The position numbers and the translations under genes were made by a program. Under the pieces are notes generated by a model. It had not been told where the DNA came from and did not search any database. It saw nothing but the letters and a program-made list of their open reading frames with translations. A stretch of 41,369 nucleotides of DNA, taken from the NCBI GenBank assembly GCA_944326365.1, contig CALVDR010000025.1:1-41369 (forward strand), given 5' to 3'. Source of the DNA: an uncultured Bacteroidales bacterium. Its GTDB lineage: Bacteria > Bacteroidota > Bacteroidia > Bacteroidales > UBA932. This document shows, piece after piece, positions 14,577-23,208 of this stretch. Position 1 is the first letter of the stretch; every line of letters begins with the position of its first letter.

Positions 14577-15479
14577 ATGGCAAAAGATTTATTCAACAGG
14601 TATATATGGCTCGTGGACACCATATACCGTGCAAATGGAATCACTTTCGAGGAAATCAACGAAAAATGGCTTAGGAACAGTATGAGTGATGGAGTGGATA
14701 TTCCGTTGAAAACATTTCATAATCATAGGCATGCCATAGAGAATATGTTCGATATAAACATTGTCTGTGACAAAAAAGGAGGCTATAAATATTACATTGA
14801 GAATGCGGACGATATGGAGAAAGGCGGTATCAGGACCTGGCTTCTCAACACGTTTGCCGTGAACAACCTTATCAACGAGAGCCATCACCTGAAGCGCAGG
14901 ATAATGTTCGAGCAGATTCCGTCCGGACAGAAATTTCTGACACCTATTATTGAAGCCATGCGTGACGGACTGTCGCTAGAAATCACTTACAAGAGTTTTT
15001 GGCGACAGTCAGAATATACGACAGAGGTAGAACCTTATTTCGTGAAAGTATTCAGGCAGAGGTGGTATCTGATAGCCAGGAATAAAATAAAAGATGCGAT
15101 AAGGATATATGCTTTGGACAGGATTCAGTCATTGGCGAATACAGGAAACGCTTTTGTCATGCCAAAGGATTTCAGTCCCGAAGAGTATTTTTATAACTGT
15201 TTCGGGATCATCCATGAAGACGACTGTCCACCGGAGACTATCGATCTGAAGGTGTATGGGACTCAGAAAGAATACTTCAGGACCCTGCCGTTGCATCATT
15301 CTCAAAAAGAGATAGAAACGGAAGATGATTTCTCCGTGTTCCGCTACTACCTGTCGCCGACATACGATTTTTTGCAGGAAATTCTTTCTCACGGATGTGA
15401 GGTGGAGGTCCTGTCTCCTGCGCATTTAAGAGATGAAGTAAGATACCATGCCGAAATGATCCTTTCCTCTGCACTTTAA
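14577..15479 (+). CDS. WYL-domain transcriptional regulator
   Basis: The 300-aa protein has the YafY/CapW/BrxR layout. An N-terminal winged helix-turn-helix occupies about residues 1-75 (the recognition part DIPLKTFHNHRHAIENMF). The WYL domain follows at about 120-200 with the literal signature WYL (163-165) in QRWYLIARN, and a C-terminal WCX extension runs to the end. WYL domains sense nucleic-acid or nucleotide ligands, and relatives repress phage-defence operons. The gene sits at the right edge of the island with a site shared with the left edge. It probably controls itself and the DIP1984 promoter; control of the ATPase and DUF262 genes is possible by read-through. Confidence 0.85.
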   Translation: MAKDLFNRYIWLVDTIYRANGITFEEINEKWLRNSMSDGVDIPLKTFHNHRHAIENMFDINIVCDKKGGYKYYIENADDMEKGGIRTWLLNTFAVNNLINESHHLKRRIMFEQIPSGQKFLTPIIEAMRDGLSLEITYKSFWRQSEYTTEVEPYFVKVFRQRWYLIARNKIKDAIRIYALDRIQSLANTGNAFVMPKDFSPEEYFYNCFGIIHEDDCPPETIDLKVYGTQKEYFRTLPLHHSQKEIETEDDFSVFRYYLSPTYDFLQEILSHGCEVEVLSPAHLRDEVRYHAEMILSSAL

Positions 15480-15502
15480 GCGTGCATCTCTGAAAAAAAC
15501 TT

Positions 15503-15510
15503 TATCTTTG
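15503..15510 (+). promoter_or_regulatory. Promoter box of the aminotransferase gene
   Basis: TATCTTTG fits the -7 consensus, 75 nt upstream of the aminotransferase ATG. The -33 element is not convincing. Confidence 0.5.
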
Positions 15511-15584
15511 CTTCCTGTTAGTAAATAGACAGGCCGTGGATGATGACTTGCTTGCAGACGGCCTGCAGACTGAAATAAGGACAG

Positions 15585-16781
15585 ATGAAGATTTCGGAAA
15601 GAATTACGGGGATGGCGAGCTCGCCCATAAGAAAGCTCACTCCTCTCGCGGATAAAGCCAAGGCAAAAGGCATCAGGATATACCATCTTAATATTGGCCA
15701 GCCTGATATCAGGACTCCGTCCAAAGGCCTTGAGAGTCTCAGACATATTGACCGGACTGTTCTCGAATACAGTCCCTCACAGGGATTTCTGTCGCTGAGA
15801 CGGAAAATATCGGAATATTATGCCGGGTACGGCATGGAATATTCTCCTGATGACATCACGGTCACTACCGGAGCATCCGAGGCTGTTCTGTTCTCTTTCC
15901 TGACATGCATGGACCCCGGGGACGAACTGATCACGACTGAGCCTACCTATGCGAACTACCTTGCTTTCGCCGATGTGGCGGGAGTGAAGGTGCGTACACT
16001 GAAGACGTACATAGAAAATGACTTCTCCCTCCCGGAAGTGGAACATTTCGAGGAACTCATAACCGACAGGACCAAGGCCATTCTGATCTGCAATCCGAAC
16101 AATCCATCAGGCACTCTCTACGGCCATCGTGAGATGCGCATGCTTGCGGATATAGTCAGAAAACACGGGCTCTATCTTTTCTCGGACGAAGTGTACCGCG
16201 AATTCGTCTATGACGGACAGGAATATTTCTCCGCAGGTCATTTCGAGGAACTTGCCGAAAATGTCGTCCTGATAGATTCCTTTTCAAAGAGATATTCGGA
16301 GTGCGGTATCCGTGTCGGGGCACTGATCACGAAGAACAAGTCGATCACCCAAGGTGTCCTGAAACTCTGCCAGGCCAGGCTCAGCCCACCTCTTCTCGGA
16401 CAGATCGTCGCCGAGGCTTCCTGCGGGGAAGATCCTTCGTATCTGGAAAATGTCATTTCCGAATATGACCAGCGCAGGAAAGTCCTTGTCAAGGCGCTTT
16501 CAGATATTCCGGGAGTGAAGGTCTCGACTCCTCACGGAGCTTTCTATGCCATGGCCGCCTTGCCGGTGGATGACGCGGAGAAATTCTGCGCATGGTGCCT
16601 TTCGGATTTCAGCTATGAGGGCGAAAGCGTGATGATGGCGCCTGCAAACGGTTTCTATATCACCCCCGGACTCGGAACGAATCAGGTCCGCATGGCCTAT
16701 GTCCTGAAATCGGAAGACCTGCAGCGGGCCGCATTCCTTTTGGGAAAGGCTCTGGAACAGTATCCTGGCCGGACTGTCTGA
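15585..16781 (+). CDS. Pyridoxal-phosphate aminotransferase (class I/II, aspartate aminotransferase-like)
   Basis: The 398-aa protein has the fold-type I pattern: NIGQPD (36-41), TTGASEA (94-100), NPNNPSG (170-176), SDEVYREF (200-207) with the PLP-binding Asp201 and Tyr204, and SFSKRYSECGIRVG (232-245) with the Schiff-base Lys235. It transfers amino groups between an amino acid and a 2-oxo acid in the cytoplasm. The sequence is close to the subgroup Ib aspartate/aromatic enzymes, but the exact substrate cannot be read from it. It marks the return to core genes after the island. It is separated from secA by that gene's own promoter. Confidence 0.88.
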   Translation: MKISERITGMASSPIRKLTPLADKAKAKGIRIYHLNIGQPDIRTPSKGLESLRHIDRTVLEYSPSQGFLSLRRKISEYYAGYGMEYSPDDITVTTGASEAVLFSFLTCMDPGDELITTEPTYANYLAFADVAGVKVRTLKTYIENDFSLPEVEHFEELITDRTKAILICNPNNPSGTLYGHREMRMLADIVRKHGLYLFSDEVYREFVYDGQEYFSAGHFEELAENVVLIDSFSKRYSECGIRVGALITKNKSITQGVLKLCQARLSPPLLGQIVAEASCGEDPSYLENVISEYDQRRKVLVKALSDIPGVKVSTPHGAFYAMAALPVDDAEKFCAWCLSDFSYEGESVMMAPANGFYITPGLGTNQVRMAYVLKSEDLQRAAFLLGKALEQYPGRTV

Positions 16782-16787
16782 TACATT

Positions 16788-16818
16788 TTTGTATTGTCCT
16801 TAAATATAATTATATTTG
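16788..16818 (+). promoter_or_regulatory. Promoter of secA
   Basis: TTTG (16788-16791), exactly 19 nt, then TATATTTG (16811-16818) is a full Bacteroidota housekeeping promoter. It lies 74 nt upstream of the secA start. Confidence 0.85.
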
Positions 16819-16892
16819 TCAGATTGTTTTTCCGGCATTTTATTTTGCGGAAAAAGTTTGGAATCAAGTTGAATTAAAGGAAAATATATGTT

Positions 16893-19800
16893 ATGTCTAT
16901 AGCAGATTTGTTCAAGAAAATGTTCGGTACGAAAGCCGAAAGGGACCTGAAACAGCTTCAGCCGATACTGGCAAAGGTTCTGGAATCATATGCGGTCATT
17001 GATAAACTGTCGGTCGATGATCTCAGGGCCAAGTCGGCGGAACTGAAACAGATTATCAGGGACAGGATAGCTCCGTTCGAGGACCGTATAGCCCAGATCA
17101 AGGAGGAACTTGAGAAGGATTTGCCGTTGGATAAGAAAGAGTCTCTGGCTACCGAGTCGGACAAACTGGTGAAGAAAGAGGATGAGGAGATAGAAAAAGT
17201 CCTGAACGAGATTCTTCCTGAGGCTTTCGCTGTGATGAAGTCCACTGCCCGCAGGTTCAAGGAGAATCCGGAAATCAGGGTAAAGGCCACCGATTTCGAC
17301 CGCTACCTGAGTACGTCGAAGGATTTCGTGAAGATAGAAGGGGATGAGGCGATATGGCAGAACCACTGGATGGCAGGCGGAAATGAAATCACGTGGGACA
17401 TGGTTCATTATGACGTGCAGCTCATCGGCGGTATTGTCCTGCATCAGGGTAAGATAGCCGAGATGGCGACAGGTGAGGGAAAGACCCTTGTGGCCACGCT
17501 TCCGGTCTTCCTGAATGCACTGGCAGGAAAAGGCGTGCATGTGGTCACGGTGAATGATTATCTTTCCAAACGAGACTCCGAGTGGATGGGGCCGCTCTAC
17601 ATGTTCCATGGCCTTTCCGTTGACTGTATCGACAAGCATCAGCCGAACAGCGAGTCGCGTAAGAGGGCATATGCCTGCGATATCACATTCGGAACGAACA
17701 ACGAGTTCGGTTTCGATTACCTGAGGGACAATATGGCGATTTCCGTGAATGACCTTGTACAGCGCAAGCATCACTATGCCATAGTCGATGAGGTCGATTC
17801 GGTCCTGATCGATGATGCGAGGACGCCTCTGATCATTTCAGGTCCCGTTCCCAAGGGCGATGACCAGCAGTATCTGGATTTCAAGCCTTATGTCGAGAAA
17901 CTTTATGCGAACCAGAAGACCCTCGTGACTTCTACCCTGAACGAGGCTAAGAAACTCATAGCCGAGGGCGACGAGAGGGAAGGCGGCAAGCTCCTGCTGC
18001 GTGCGTACAAGGGACTTCCGAAATACAAGCCGCTCATCAAGTATCTCAGCGAGCCGGGAATAAAGCAGATTCTCCAGAAGACCGAGAATTATTATATTCA
18101 GGACAATGAGAGGGAAATGCCTGTGGTCACTGACCCTCTGTATTTCGTGATAAACGAAAAGCAGCACTCGGTCGAAATGACGGACAACGGCCATGACCTT
18201 CTGAGTGGTACGCTCTCCGATCCCAAGTTTTTCATCCTTCCGGATGTGGGCAGTGCGATAGCCGATGTGGAGAAGAGCGATCTTTCTCACGAGGAGAAGA
18301 GCGTGAAGAAGGATGAGATTATGGCGGACTTCGCTCTCAAGTCCGAGCGTGTCCACACTGTGAACCAGCTTCTGAAGGCGTATGCGATGTTCGAGAAGGA
18401 TGTCGACTATGTCATCATGGACAATAAGGTGAAGATCGTCGACGAGCAGACCGGACGTATCATGGAGGGCCGTCGTTGGAGCGACGGACTTCATCAGGCT
18501 GTGGAGGCAAAGGAGAGCGTCAAGGTCGAGGCTGCGACACAGACCTTCGCCACCATTACGTTGCAGAACTATTTCCGTATGTATCACAAACTGGCAGGTA
18601 TGACAGGTACTGCAGAGACGGAAGCAGGAGAGTTCTGGTCTATCTACAAGCTGGATGTGGTAGTGATACCTACGAACAAGCCTATTGCGCGTATAGACAA
18701 CGACGACCTGATATACAAGACGAAAAAGGCCAAATACGAAGCCGTGATAAACAAGATCGTGGAACTGACCTCCGAGGGCCGGCCGGTACTGGTCGGCACT
18801 ACCGATGTCGAGACATCGGAGCTCTTGAGCAGGATGCTCAAGCTCAGAGGTATCCAGCATCAGGTCCTGAATGCCAAGCAGCATGCACGCGAGGCTGAAG
18901 TCGTGGCCCACGCTGGTCAGACCAGCACGGTGACCATAGCCACGAACATGGCGGGTCGTGGTACCGACATCAAGCTTTCCGAGGAAGTGCGCAAGGCCGG
19001 AGGTCTCGCCATCATAGGTACGGAGCGCCACGACAGCCGCCGTGTCGACCGCCAGCTCAGAGGTCGTGCCGGCCGTCAGGGTGACCCGGGTTCTTCCACT
19101 TTCTATGTTTCCCTCGAAGACAAGCTGATGAGGCTGTTCGGTTCGGAAAGGATAGCATCGGTGGTGGACAAGCTCGGCATGGAGGAAAACGAGGCCCTCG
19201 AATCGTCCATGCTCTCCAAATCCATTGAGCGTGCACAGAAAAAGGTGGAAGAGAACAACTTCGGCATCAGAAAGAGACTCCTCGAATATGACGATGTGAT
19301 GAATTCCCAGAGAGAGGTCATCTACACCAAGAGACGCAATGCCCTCGTAGGCGACAGGGTGGATATAGATGTCATGAACATGATGCAGGACACCGCTGAT
19401 ATCGTAGTGGAAAACTGCCAGGGATATGATTTCGCATCATTCAATGAAGAAGTCATGCGTCTGATGTCCATAGATGCTGGTTTCGATGAAGCGTTCTATA
19501 ACAAGGCTACGCCTAAGGAATTGAGCGAGAGGCTTTTCCAGAATATGCAGGAGGTCTATCGCCGCAGGATGGATACCATGGCGCAGAAATCATGGCCTAT
19601 CATAAAGGAAGTGTTCGAGAAACAGGGCGCGATATACCAGAACATAGCTATTCCTATTTCCGACGGCCGCAAGATGCTGACTTTGTCAGTCAATCTGAAA
19701 AAGGCATACGATACCGAGGCGCGTGAGATAGCCAGGGCATTGAGCAAGACCATCACGCTTTATCAGATAGACGAGCACTGGAAAGAGCATCTCCGTGACA

Positions 19801-20165
19801 TGGATGACCTCAAGCAGTCAGTCCAGAATGCCACTTACGAGCAGAAAGACCCTCTTCTTATCTACAAGTTCGAGAGTTTCAACCTCTTCAAGGCCATGCT
19901 TGAGTCTCTGAACAAGGATATTCTTTCCTTCCTGTTCAGGGCGCACATACCATTGAGGGATTCGTCCCAGGTCAATGCTCCTGCCCCTGCACGCAAACCG
20001 GATCCGAACATGATGCGTACAAGCCGTACCGATCTGGTGACAAACGGCCCTGACCAGAAGAGCAAGATGCCGGTGCATGTGGAAAAGACAGTCGGCAGAA
20101 ATGACCCGTGTCCGTGCGGCTCGGGAAAGAAGTACAAGAACTGTCATGGCCGGAACCTGAACTGA
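16893..20165 (+). CDS. secA: Preprotein translocase ATPase SecA
   Basis: SecA drives secretory proteins through SecYEG with ATP. The 1090-aa protein has the DEAD-motor P-loop [11 protein letters not shown] (191-201), [15 protein letters not shown] (Walker B), the preprotein cross-linking part, [12 protein letters not shown] and [11 protein letters not shown] in the second motor domain, and the C-terminal SEC-C zinc motif [14 protein letters not shown]. At 1090 aa it is longer than the 901 aa of E. coli; the extra length is a charged helical insert at about 60-115 and a segment at about 340-420, as is usual in Bacteroidota. AAAGG lies 12 nt upstream of the start. Confidence 0.97.
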   Translation: MSIADLFKKMFGTKAERDLKQLQPILAKVLESYAVIDKLSVDDLRAKSAELKQIIRDRIAPFEDRIAQIKEELEKDLPLDKKESLATESDKLVKKEDEEIEKVLNEILPEAFAVMKSTARRFKENPEIRVKATDFDRYLSTSKDFVKIEGDEAIWQNHWMAGGNEITWDMVHYDVQLIGGIVLHQGKIAEMATGEGKTLVATLPVFLNALAGKGVHVVTVNDYLSKRDSEWMGPLYMFHGLSVDCIDKHQPNSESRKRAYACDITFGTNNEFGFDYLRDNMAISVNDLVQRKHHYAIVDEVDSVLIDDARTPLIISGPVPKGDDQQYLDFKPYVEKLYANQKTLVTSTLNEAKKLIAEGDEREGGKLLLRAYKGLPKYKPLIKYLSEPGIKQILQKTENYYIQDNEREMPVVTDPLYFVINEKQHSVEMTDNGHDLLSGTLSDPKFFILPDVGSAIADVEKSDLSHEEKSVKKDEIMADFALKSERVHTVNQLLKAYAMFEKDVDYVIMDNKVKIVDEQTGRIMEGRRWSDGLHQAVEAKESVKVEAATQTFATITLQNYFRMYHKLAGMTGTAETEAGEFWSIYKLDVVVIPTNKPIARIDNDDLIYKTKKAKYEAVINKIVELTSEGRPVLVGTTDVETSELLSRMLKLRGIQHQVLNAKQHAREAEVVAHAGQTSTVTIATNMAGRGTDIKLSEEVRKAGGLAIIGTERHDSRRVDRQLRGRAGRQGDPGSSTFYVSLEDKLMRLFGSERIASVVDKLGMEENEALESSMLSKSIERAQKKVEENNFGIRKRLLEYDDVMNSQREVIYTKRRNALVGDRVDIDVMNMMQDTADIVVENCQGYDFASFNEEVMRLMSIDAGFDEAFYNKATPKELSERLFQNMQEVYRRRMDTMAQKSWPIIKEVFEKQGAIYQNIAIPISDGRKMLTLSVNLKKAYDTEAREIARALSKTITLYQIDEHWKEHLRDMDDLKQSVQNATYEQKDPLLIYKFESFNLFKAMLESLNKDILSFLFRAHIPLRDSSQVNAPAPARKPDPNMMRTSRTDLVTNGPDQKSKMPVHVEKTVGRNDPCPCGSGKKYKNCHGRNLN

Positions 20166-20175
20166 TCAGGTTCCG
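20151..20175 (+). terminator. Hairpin at the secA 3' end (weak terminator)
   Basis: CGGAACCTGA / TCAGGTTCCG forms a 10-bp perfect stem around the stop codon. What follows (CCATTCTGTTCT) is only mildly T-rich, so it may serve 3'-end protection more than termination. A longer imperfect hairpin follows at about 20203-20260. Confidence 0.45.
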
Positions 20176-20288
20176 CCATTCTGTTCTGATGGAATAAGAA
20201 AAGACCAGGAATTCCGGAGAAATCATGACGTCAGTTCGGCGGGATTTCTGGTACTGGTAAACAAATCACCGGACAGGCGTAATATTTT

Positions 20289-20720
20289 ATGGCAAAGATA
20301 GAACAGGCTGCCAATGTGAATCTCGTAAGCCGCATTTCAGCAGGGACTTATGTGAAAGGTGAGATCATATCTCCGAATGACCTCAGGATAGACGGAAAAT
20401 TCGAGGGCAGCATATTTTCGGAAGGCAAGGTAGTCATAGGCGAGAGTGCCGAAGTGAATGCCAGGATCGTCTGCGTGAATGCCGATGTATGGGGCAAGAC
20501 GAAAGGAAGTTTCACAGTGAAGGATATTCTGGCCATCAAGAGTGACTGCACGGTGGAAGGTGAACTGCAGGTCCGCAGGCTGATAGTCGAACTCGGTGCC
20601 GCATTCAACGGTACCTGCAAGATGATATCGGAACAGGAATACGAGAAAGCCGCATCTGAGATGAGAACCGGGGGCCAGCATCAGGCTGCAACTTCCCCGA
20701 AGACCGGCGGAAAAGAGTAG
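20289..20720 (+). CDS. Bactofilin (polymer-forming cytoskeletal protein)
   Basis: The 143-aa protein has a short polar N-terminus, then a right-handed beta-helix core (about residues 15-115) with the repeated hydrophobic pattern seen in ISAGTYVKGEIISPNDLRID, GKFEGSIFSEGKVVIGESAE and VNADVWGKTKGSFTVKD, and a disordered Gly/Gln/Thr tail. Bactofilins polymerise into filaments at the membrane and help place cell-wall or polarity factors. Its length is normal. There is no lytM-type peptidase neighbour here, so the pathway is open. It follows secA by 123 nt and may share its transcript. Confidence 0.9.
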   Translation: MAKIEQAANVNLVSRISAGTYVKGEIISPNDLRIDGKFEGSIFSEGKVVIGESAEVNARIVCVNADVWGKTKGSFTVKDILAIKSDCTVEGELQVRRLIVELGAAFNGTCKMISEQEYEKAASEMRTGGQHQAATSPKTGGKE

Positions 20721-20731
20721 AAACGAAAAAA

Positions 20732-20828
20732 GGGTAAGCTGAATACATCGCACCGCTACAACCGCTTACCCTTGCTACCTTCCGGTCCTGGGGGATTCAG
20801 CAGGAGCTGGTCGTGTATGACTTACCCG
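20732..20828 (-). ncRNA. ffs: Small signal recognition particle RNA (4.5S-type)
   Basis: On the minus strand the conserved SRP apical part AGGACCGGAAGGTAGCA is present, closed by long-range pairing of GGGTAAG near the 5' end with CTTACCC near the 3' end, so the RNA folds into one long hairpin of about 97 nt. Six T residues follow directly and serve as terminator. It binds Ffh and targets membrane proteins. It faces the bactofilin gene convergently. Confidence 0.9.
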
Positions 20829-20832
20829 GATG

Positions 20833-20862
20833 CAAAAGTAGTCATTTTTTCGTGAATACAAA
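20833..20862 (-). promoter_or_regulatory. Promoter of the SRP RNA
   Basis: On the minus strand TTTG (20862-20859) is followed after 18 nt by TACTTTTG (20840-20833), a fair Bacteroidota promoter just before the RNA 5' end. Confidence 0.75.
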
Positions 20863-20894
20863 AATTTTTCGCTTTTTCCGGAAGGATGACACTC

Positions 20895-21371
20895 TTATTT
20901 CAGGCTGTCGAAAATGAAGGGGAGGATATCATCCACCTTTTCAAACACCAGCACTTTCCCGGTTCCGGCCAGAATGATTCTCATATCATGTCCGGAGCGG
21001 GTCTGGTATTCTGCCATCACCTGCCTGCATGCTCCGCACGGCGATGCCGGCTCTTCACAGATTTTCCCGTTTTGGGAGGCTGCTATGGCTATGGCCTCGA
21101 TGGCGGCGTCGGGGTATGAATGACTGGCATGGAACATGGCTGTCCTTTCTGCGCATAGTCCGGAAGGATAGGCGATGTTTTCCTGGTTGCTTCCGCAGAC
21201 GGTTTTCCCGTTCGAGAGTCTCAGGGCGGCACCGACATGGAATCCGGAATATGGCGAATATGAATTTTCCGTGGCCTTTACGGCTTCCAGAGCCAGTTTC
21301 CTGTCATCTTCAGGCAGTTCTCCGATGCTGCCGTATTCCTTGTAGCGGATATTGATTTCTTTCAGTGTCAT
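20895..21371 (-). CDS. cdd: Cytidine deaminase
   Basis: The enzyme converts cytidine and deoxycytidine to uridine forms in pyrimidine salvage. The 158-aa protein has YSPYSGFHVGAAL (about 38-50), GLCAERTAMF (71-80) with zinc Cys and catalytic Glu, and SPCGACRQVM (109-118) with two more zinc cysteines. It matches the homotetrameric class; the length is slightly above the usual 130 aa owing to an N-terminal helix. A promoter box lies upstream at 21420-21427. It is divergent from mnmA. Confidence 0.93.
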   Translation of the reverse strand: MTLKEINIRYKEYGSIGELPEDDRKLALEAVKATENSYSPYSGFHVGAALRLSNGKTVCGSNQENIAYPSGLCAERTAMFHASHSYPDAAIEAIAIAASQNGKICEEPASPCGACRQVMAEYQTRSGHDMRIILAGTGKVLVFEKVDDILPFIFDSLK

Positions 21372-21419
21372 AATGCTGCAGTTTGATGCCTGACTTGATG
21401 CAAGACATTGGATTTACGA

Positions 21420-21427
21420 CAAATGTA
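21420..21427 (-). promoter_or_regulatory. Promoter box of cdd
   Basis: TACATTTG on the minus strand fits the -7 box, 49 nt upstream of the cdd start. A -33 TTTG was not found at the proper distance. Confidence 0.5.
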
Positions 21428-21466
21428 CGCATTATTTTCATCATACCGATATAGACCTGTTATTTT

Positions 21467-22909
21467 ATGAAAGTTTGCATAGGATTGTCCGGCGGAGTGG
21501 ATTCCAGTGTGGCCGCCCTTCTTCTGAAAAGGGCGGGGCATGATGTCTTTGCCCTTTTCATGCAGAACTGGCATGATACGACCGGTACTCTTCATGGCGA
21601 TTGCGAGTGGGAAGAGGACCGTTTTGTGGCTGAGATGGTCGCCAGAAAGATAGGGATTCCGTTTTATTTCGTGGATCTGAGCGAAGAATACCGTAAACGT
21701 GTGGTGGATTACATGTTTGATGAGTATTCGAAGGGCAGGACTCCGAATCCGGACGTGCTGTGCAACCGCGAGATCAAGTTTGCGGCCTTTTTGGAATGTG
21801 CGGTAAGACTGGGCGCCGATTATGTGGCCACGGGCCATTATTGCCGGAAGGACGAGATACCCGGGCCGGATGGCAAGCCGATATACAGGATATTCGCCGG
21901 GACGGACCCGAACAAGGATCAGAGCTATTTCCTTTGTCAGCTGACTCAGGCCCAGCTGTCCCGTGCACTTTTCCCGATAGGAGACATTTCCAAGCCTGAG
22001 GTCAGGCGTATTGCCGCGGAAGCGGACCTTCCGTCGGCAGACAAAAAGGACTCGCAGGGAATCTGTTTTGTGGGAAAAGTTGACCTTCCTGTCTTCCTCC
22101 AGCAGAAACTCGCGCCTAAGGAAGGTGATGTAGTCGAAGTCTATGATGCCTATTTCGATGCCGAGCCCCATTATGCTTTCATAGGGAACACTCTGCAAAG
22201 CATTGAAAAAGACGGCCTGTCGGAACCGGTGAACATGGTCACTTCCTATATTTCGGAAACCAGGTCCATGAAAGTGAACGACCCGGTCAGGGAAAAGACC
22301 GTAAAAGGCAATCCTGACTGTGAGGGAGGTTGTGCGACGGAAGGCATATTCGACAGGGAAAAGATAGCAGGGCTTTCCGACGAGGCCCTCCTGCAGCTGT
22401 CCAGACCTGTAAGCTATGATATCAGATTCGAGACCGAGACCTACCGTTCAGGGAAAAAGCATGTCAGGAAGACAAGATACAAGAAGAATCCTTTCGGAAA
22501 GATAATAGGCAAGCATGACGGGGCGCAGTTCTACACGATAGGGCAGCGGAAGGGGCTTAATATAGGCGGACATGCAGACAGTCTTTTCGTGATAGCTACC
22601 GATATTCCTTCAAACACTGTTTTCGTAGGGGAGGGCCATACCCATAAGGGTCTGTCACGCAGTTGTCTGAGAATCGCACCGGAAGACATCCACTGGATCC
22701 GGGAAGATATCCCTATGCTTCCCGGAGATATCCGTCGCTACCGTGTCAGAATCAGATATCGCCAGCCGCTTCAGGATGCGACGCTTGTTATGCGTCGCAA
22801 TGGTCTTTTCATCCTGTTTGATGAGCCCCAGAGGGGAATCACTCCGGGCCAGTTTGCGGTGTGGTATAATGATGATGAGATGATTGGTTCAGGCGTTATC
22901 GGCGGGTGA
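21467..22909 (+). CDS. mnmA: tRNA 2-thiouridylase MnmA, with a large insertion
   Basis: MnmA puts sulfur on U34 of tRNA-Lys, -Glu and -Gln. The P-loop GLSGGVDSS (6-14), the first catalytic Cys99 in NPDVLCNREIKF, and the second Cys200 in DSQGICFVGK are present, as are the GQRKGL signature (359-364) and the C-terminal beta barrel. The length of 480 aa exceeds the usual 360-370. About 120 residues (around 224-344) lie between the KEGDVVE strand and GKIIGKHDGAQFYTIGQR. The insert has CEGGC (285-289) and a basic end (KKHVRKTRYKK). It may add tRNA or partner binding. The stop codon lies inside the first tandem-repeat unit. Confidence 0.93.
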   Translation: MKVCIGLSGGVDSSVAALLLKRAGHDVFALFMQNWHDTTGTLHGDCEWEEDRFVAEMVARKIGIPFYFVDLSEEYRKRVVDYMFDEYSKGRTPNPDVLCNREIKFAAFLECAVRLGADYVATGHYCRKDEIPGPDGKPIYRIFAGTDPNKDQSYFLCQLTQAQLSRALFPIGDISKPEVRRIAAEADLPSADKKDSQGICFVGKVDLPVFLQQKLAPKEGDVVEVYDAYFDAEPHYAFIGNTLQSIEKDGLSEPVNMVTSYISETRSMKVNDPVREKTVKGNPDCEGGCATEGIFDREKIAGLSDEALLQLSRPVSYDIRFETETYRSGKKHVRKTRYKKNPFGKIIGKHDGAQFYTIGQRKGLNIGGHADSLFVIATDIPSNTVFVGEGHTHKGLSRSCLRIAPEDIHWIREDIPMLPGDIRRYRVRIRYRQPLQDATLVMRRNGLFILFDEPQRGITPGQFAVWYNDDEMIGSGVIGG

Positions 22910-23208
22910 TAGCGGGCGCACTGCGGCGTTACCGGCGGGATTCGACCTCTGTCATTTACGGGAGTAAACTCCCTCGGTCTCACCCTTGTGGCCTTGCATT
23001 GCACCCGCTCTGACCCGCCGTCAGTGCTATGTGATAGCGGGCGCACTGCGGCGTTACCGGCGGGATTCGACCTCTGTCATTTACGGGAGTAAACTCCCTC
23101 GGTCTCACCCTTGTGGCCTTGCATTGCACCCGCTCTGACCCGCCGTCAGTGCTATGTGATAGCGGGCGCACTGCGGCGTTACCGGCGGGATTCGACCATT
23201 GTCATTTG
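22906..23208. repeat. 125-bp tandem repeat, about 2.4 copies
   Basis: Units begin at 22906, 23031 and 23156. The first two units appear identical over 125 bp, and the third matches for about 42 bp and then diverges at the stop codon of the flavoprotein gene. Each full unit holds a GGGAGT AA ACTCCC hairpin. The array fills the gap between two convergent genes (mnmA and the flavoprotein) and overlaps both stop codons. The end of mnmA (GCGTTATCGGCGGG) resembles GCGTTACCGGCGGG in the unit. Short frames inside are not conserved between units because 125 is not divisible by three. Confidence 0.92.

Noticed and set aside
4949..15479. Integrated phage or conjugative element
   Set aside because: No integrase, relaxase, structural or transfer gene was found, and no direct repeat of a tRNA end was seen at the right edge.
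17838..19031. Minus-strand open frame of 397 codons
   Set aside because: It is antisense to secA and has a low-complexity Leu/His/Arg composition typical of shadow frames.
22906..23208. CRISPR array
   Set aside because: The units are 125 bp, adjacent, without unique spacers, and no cas gene is present.
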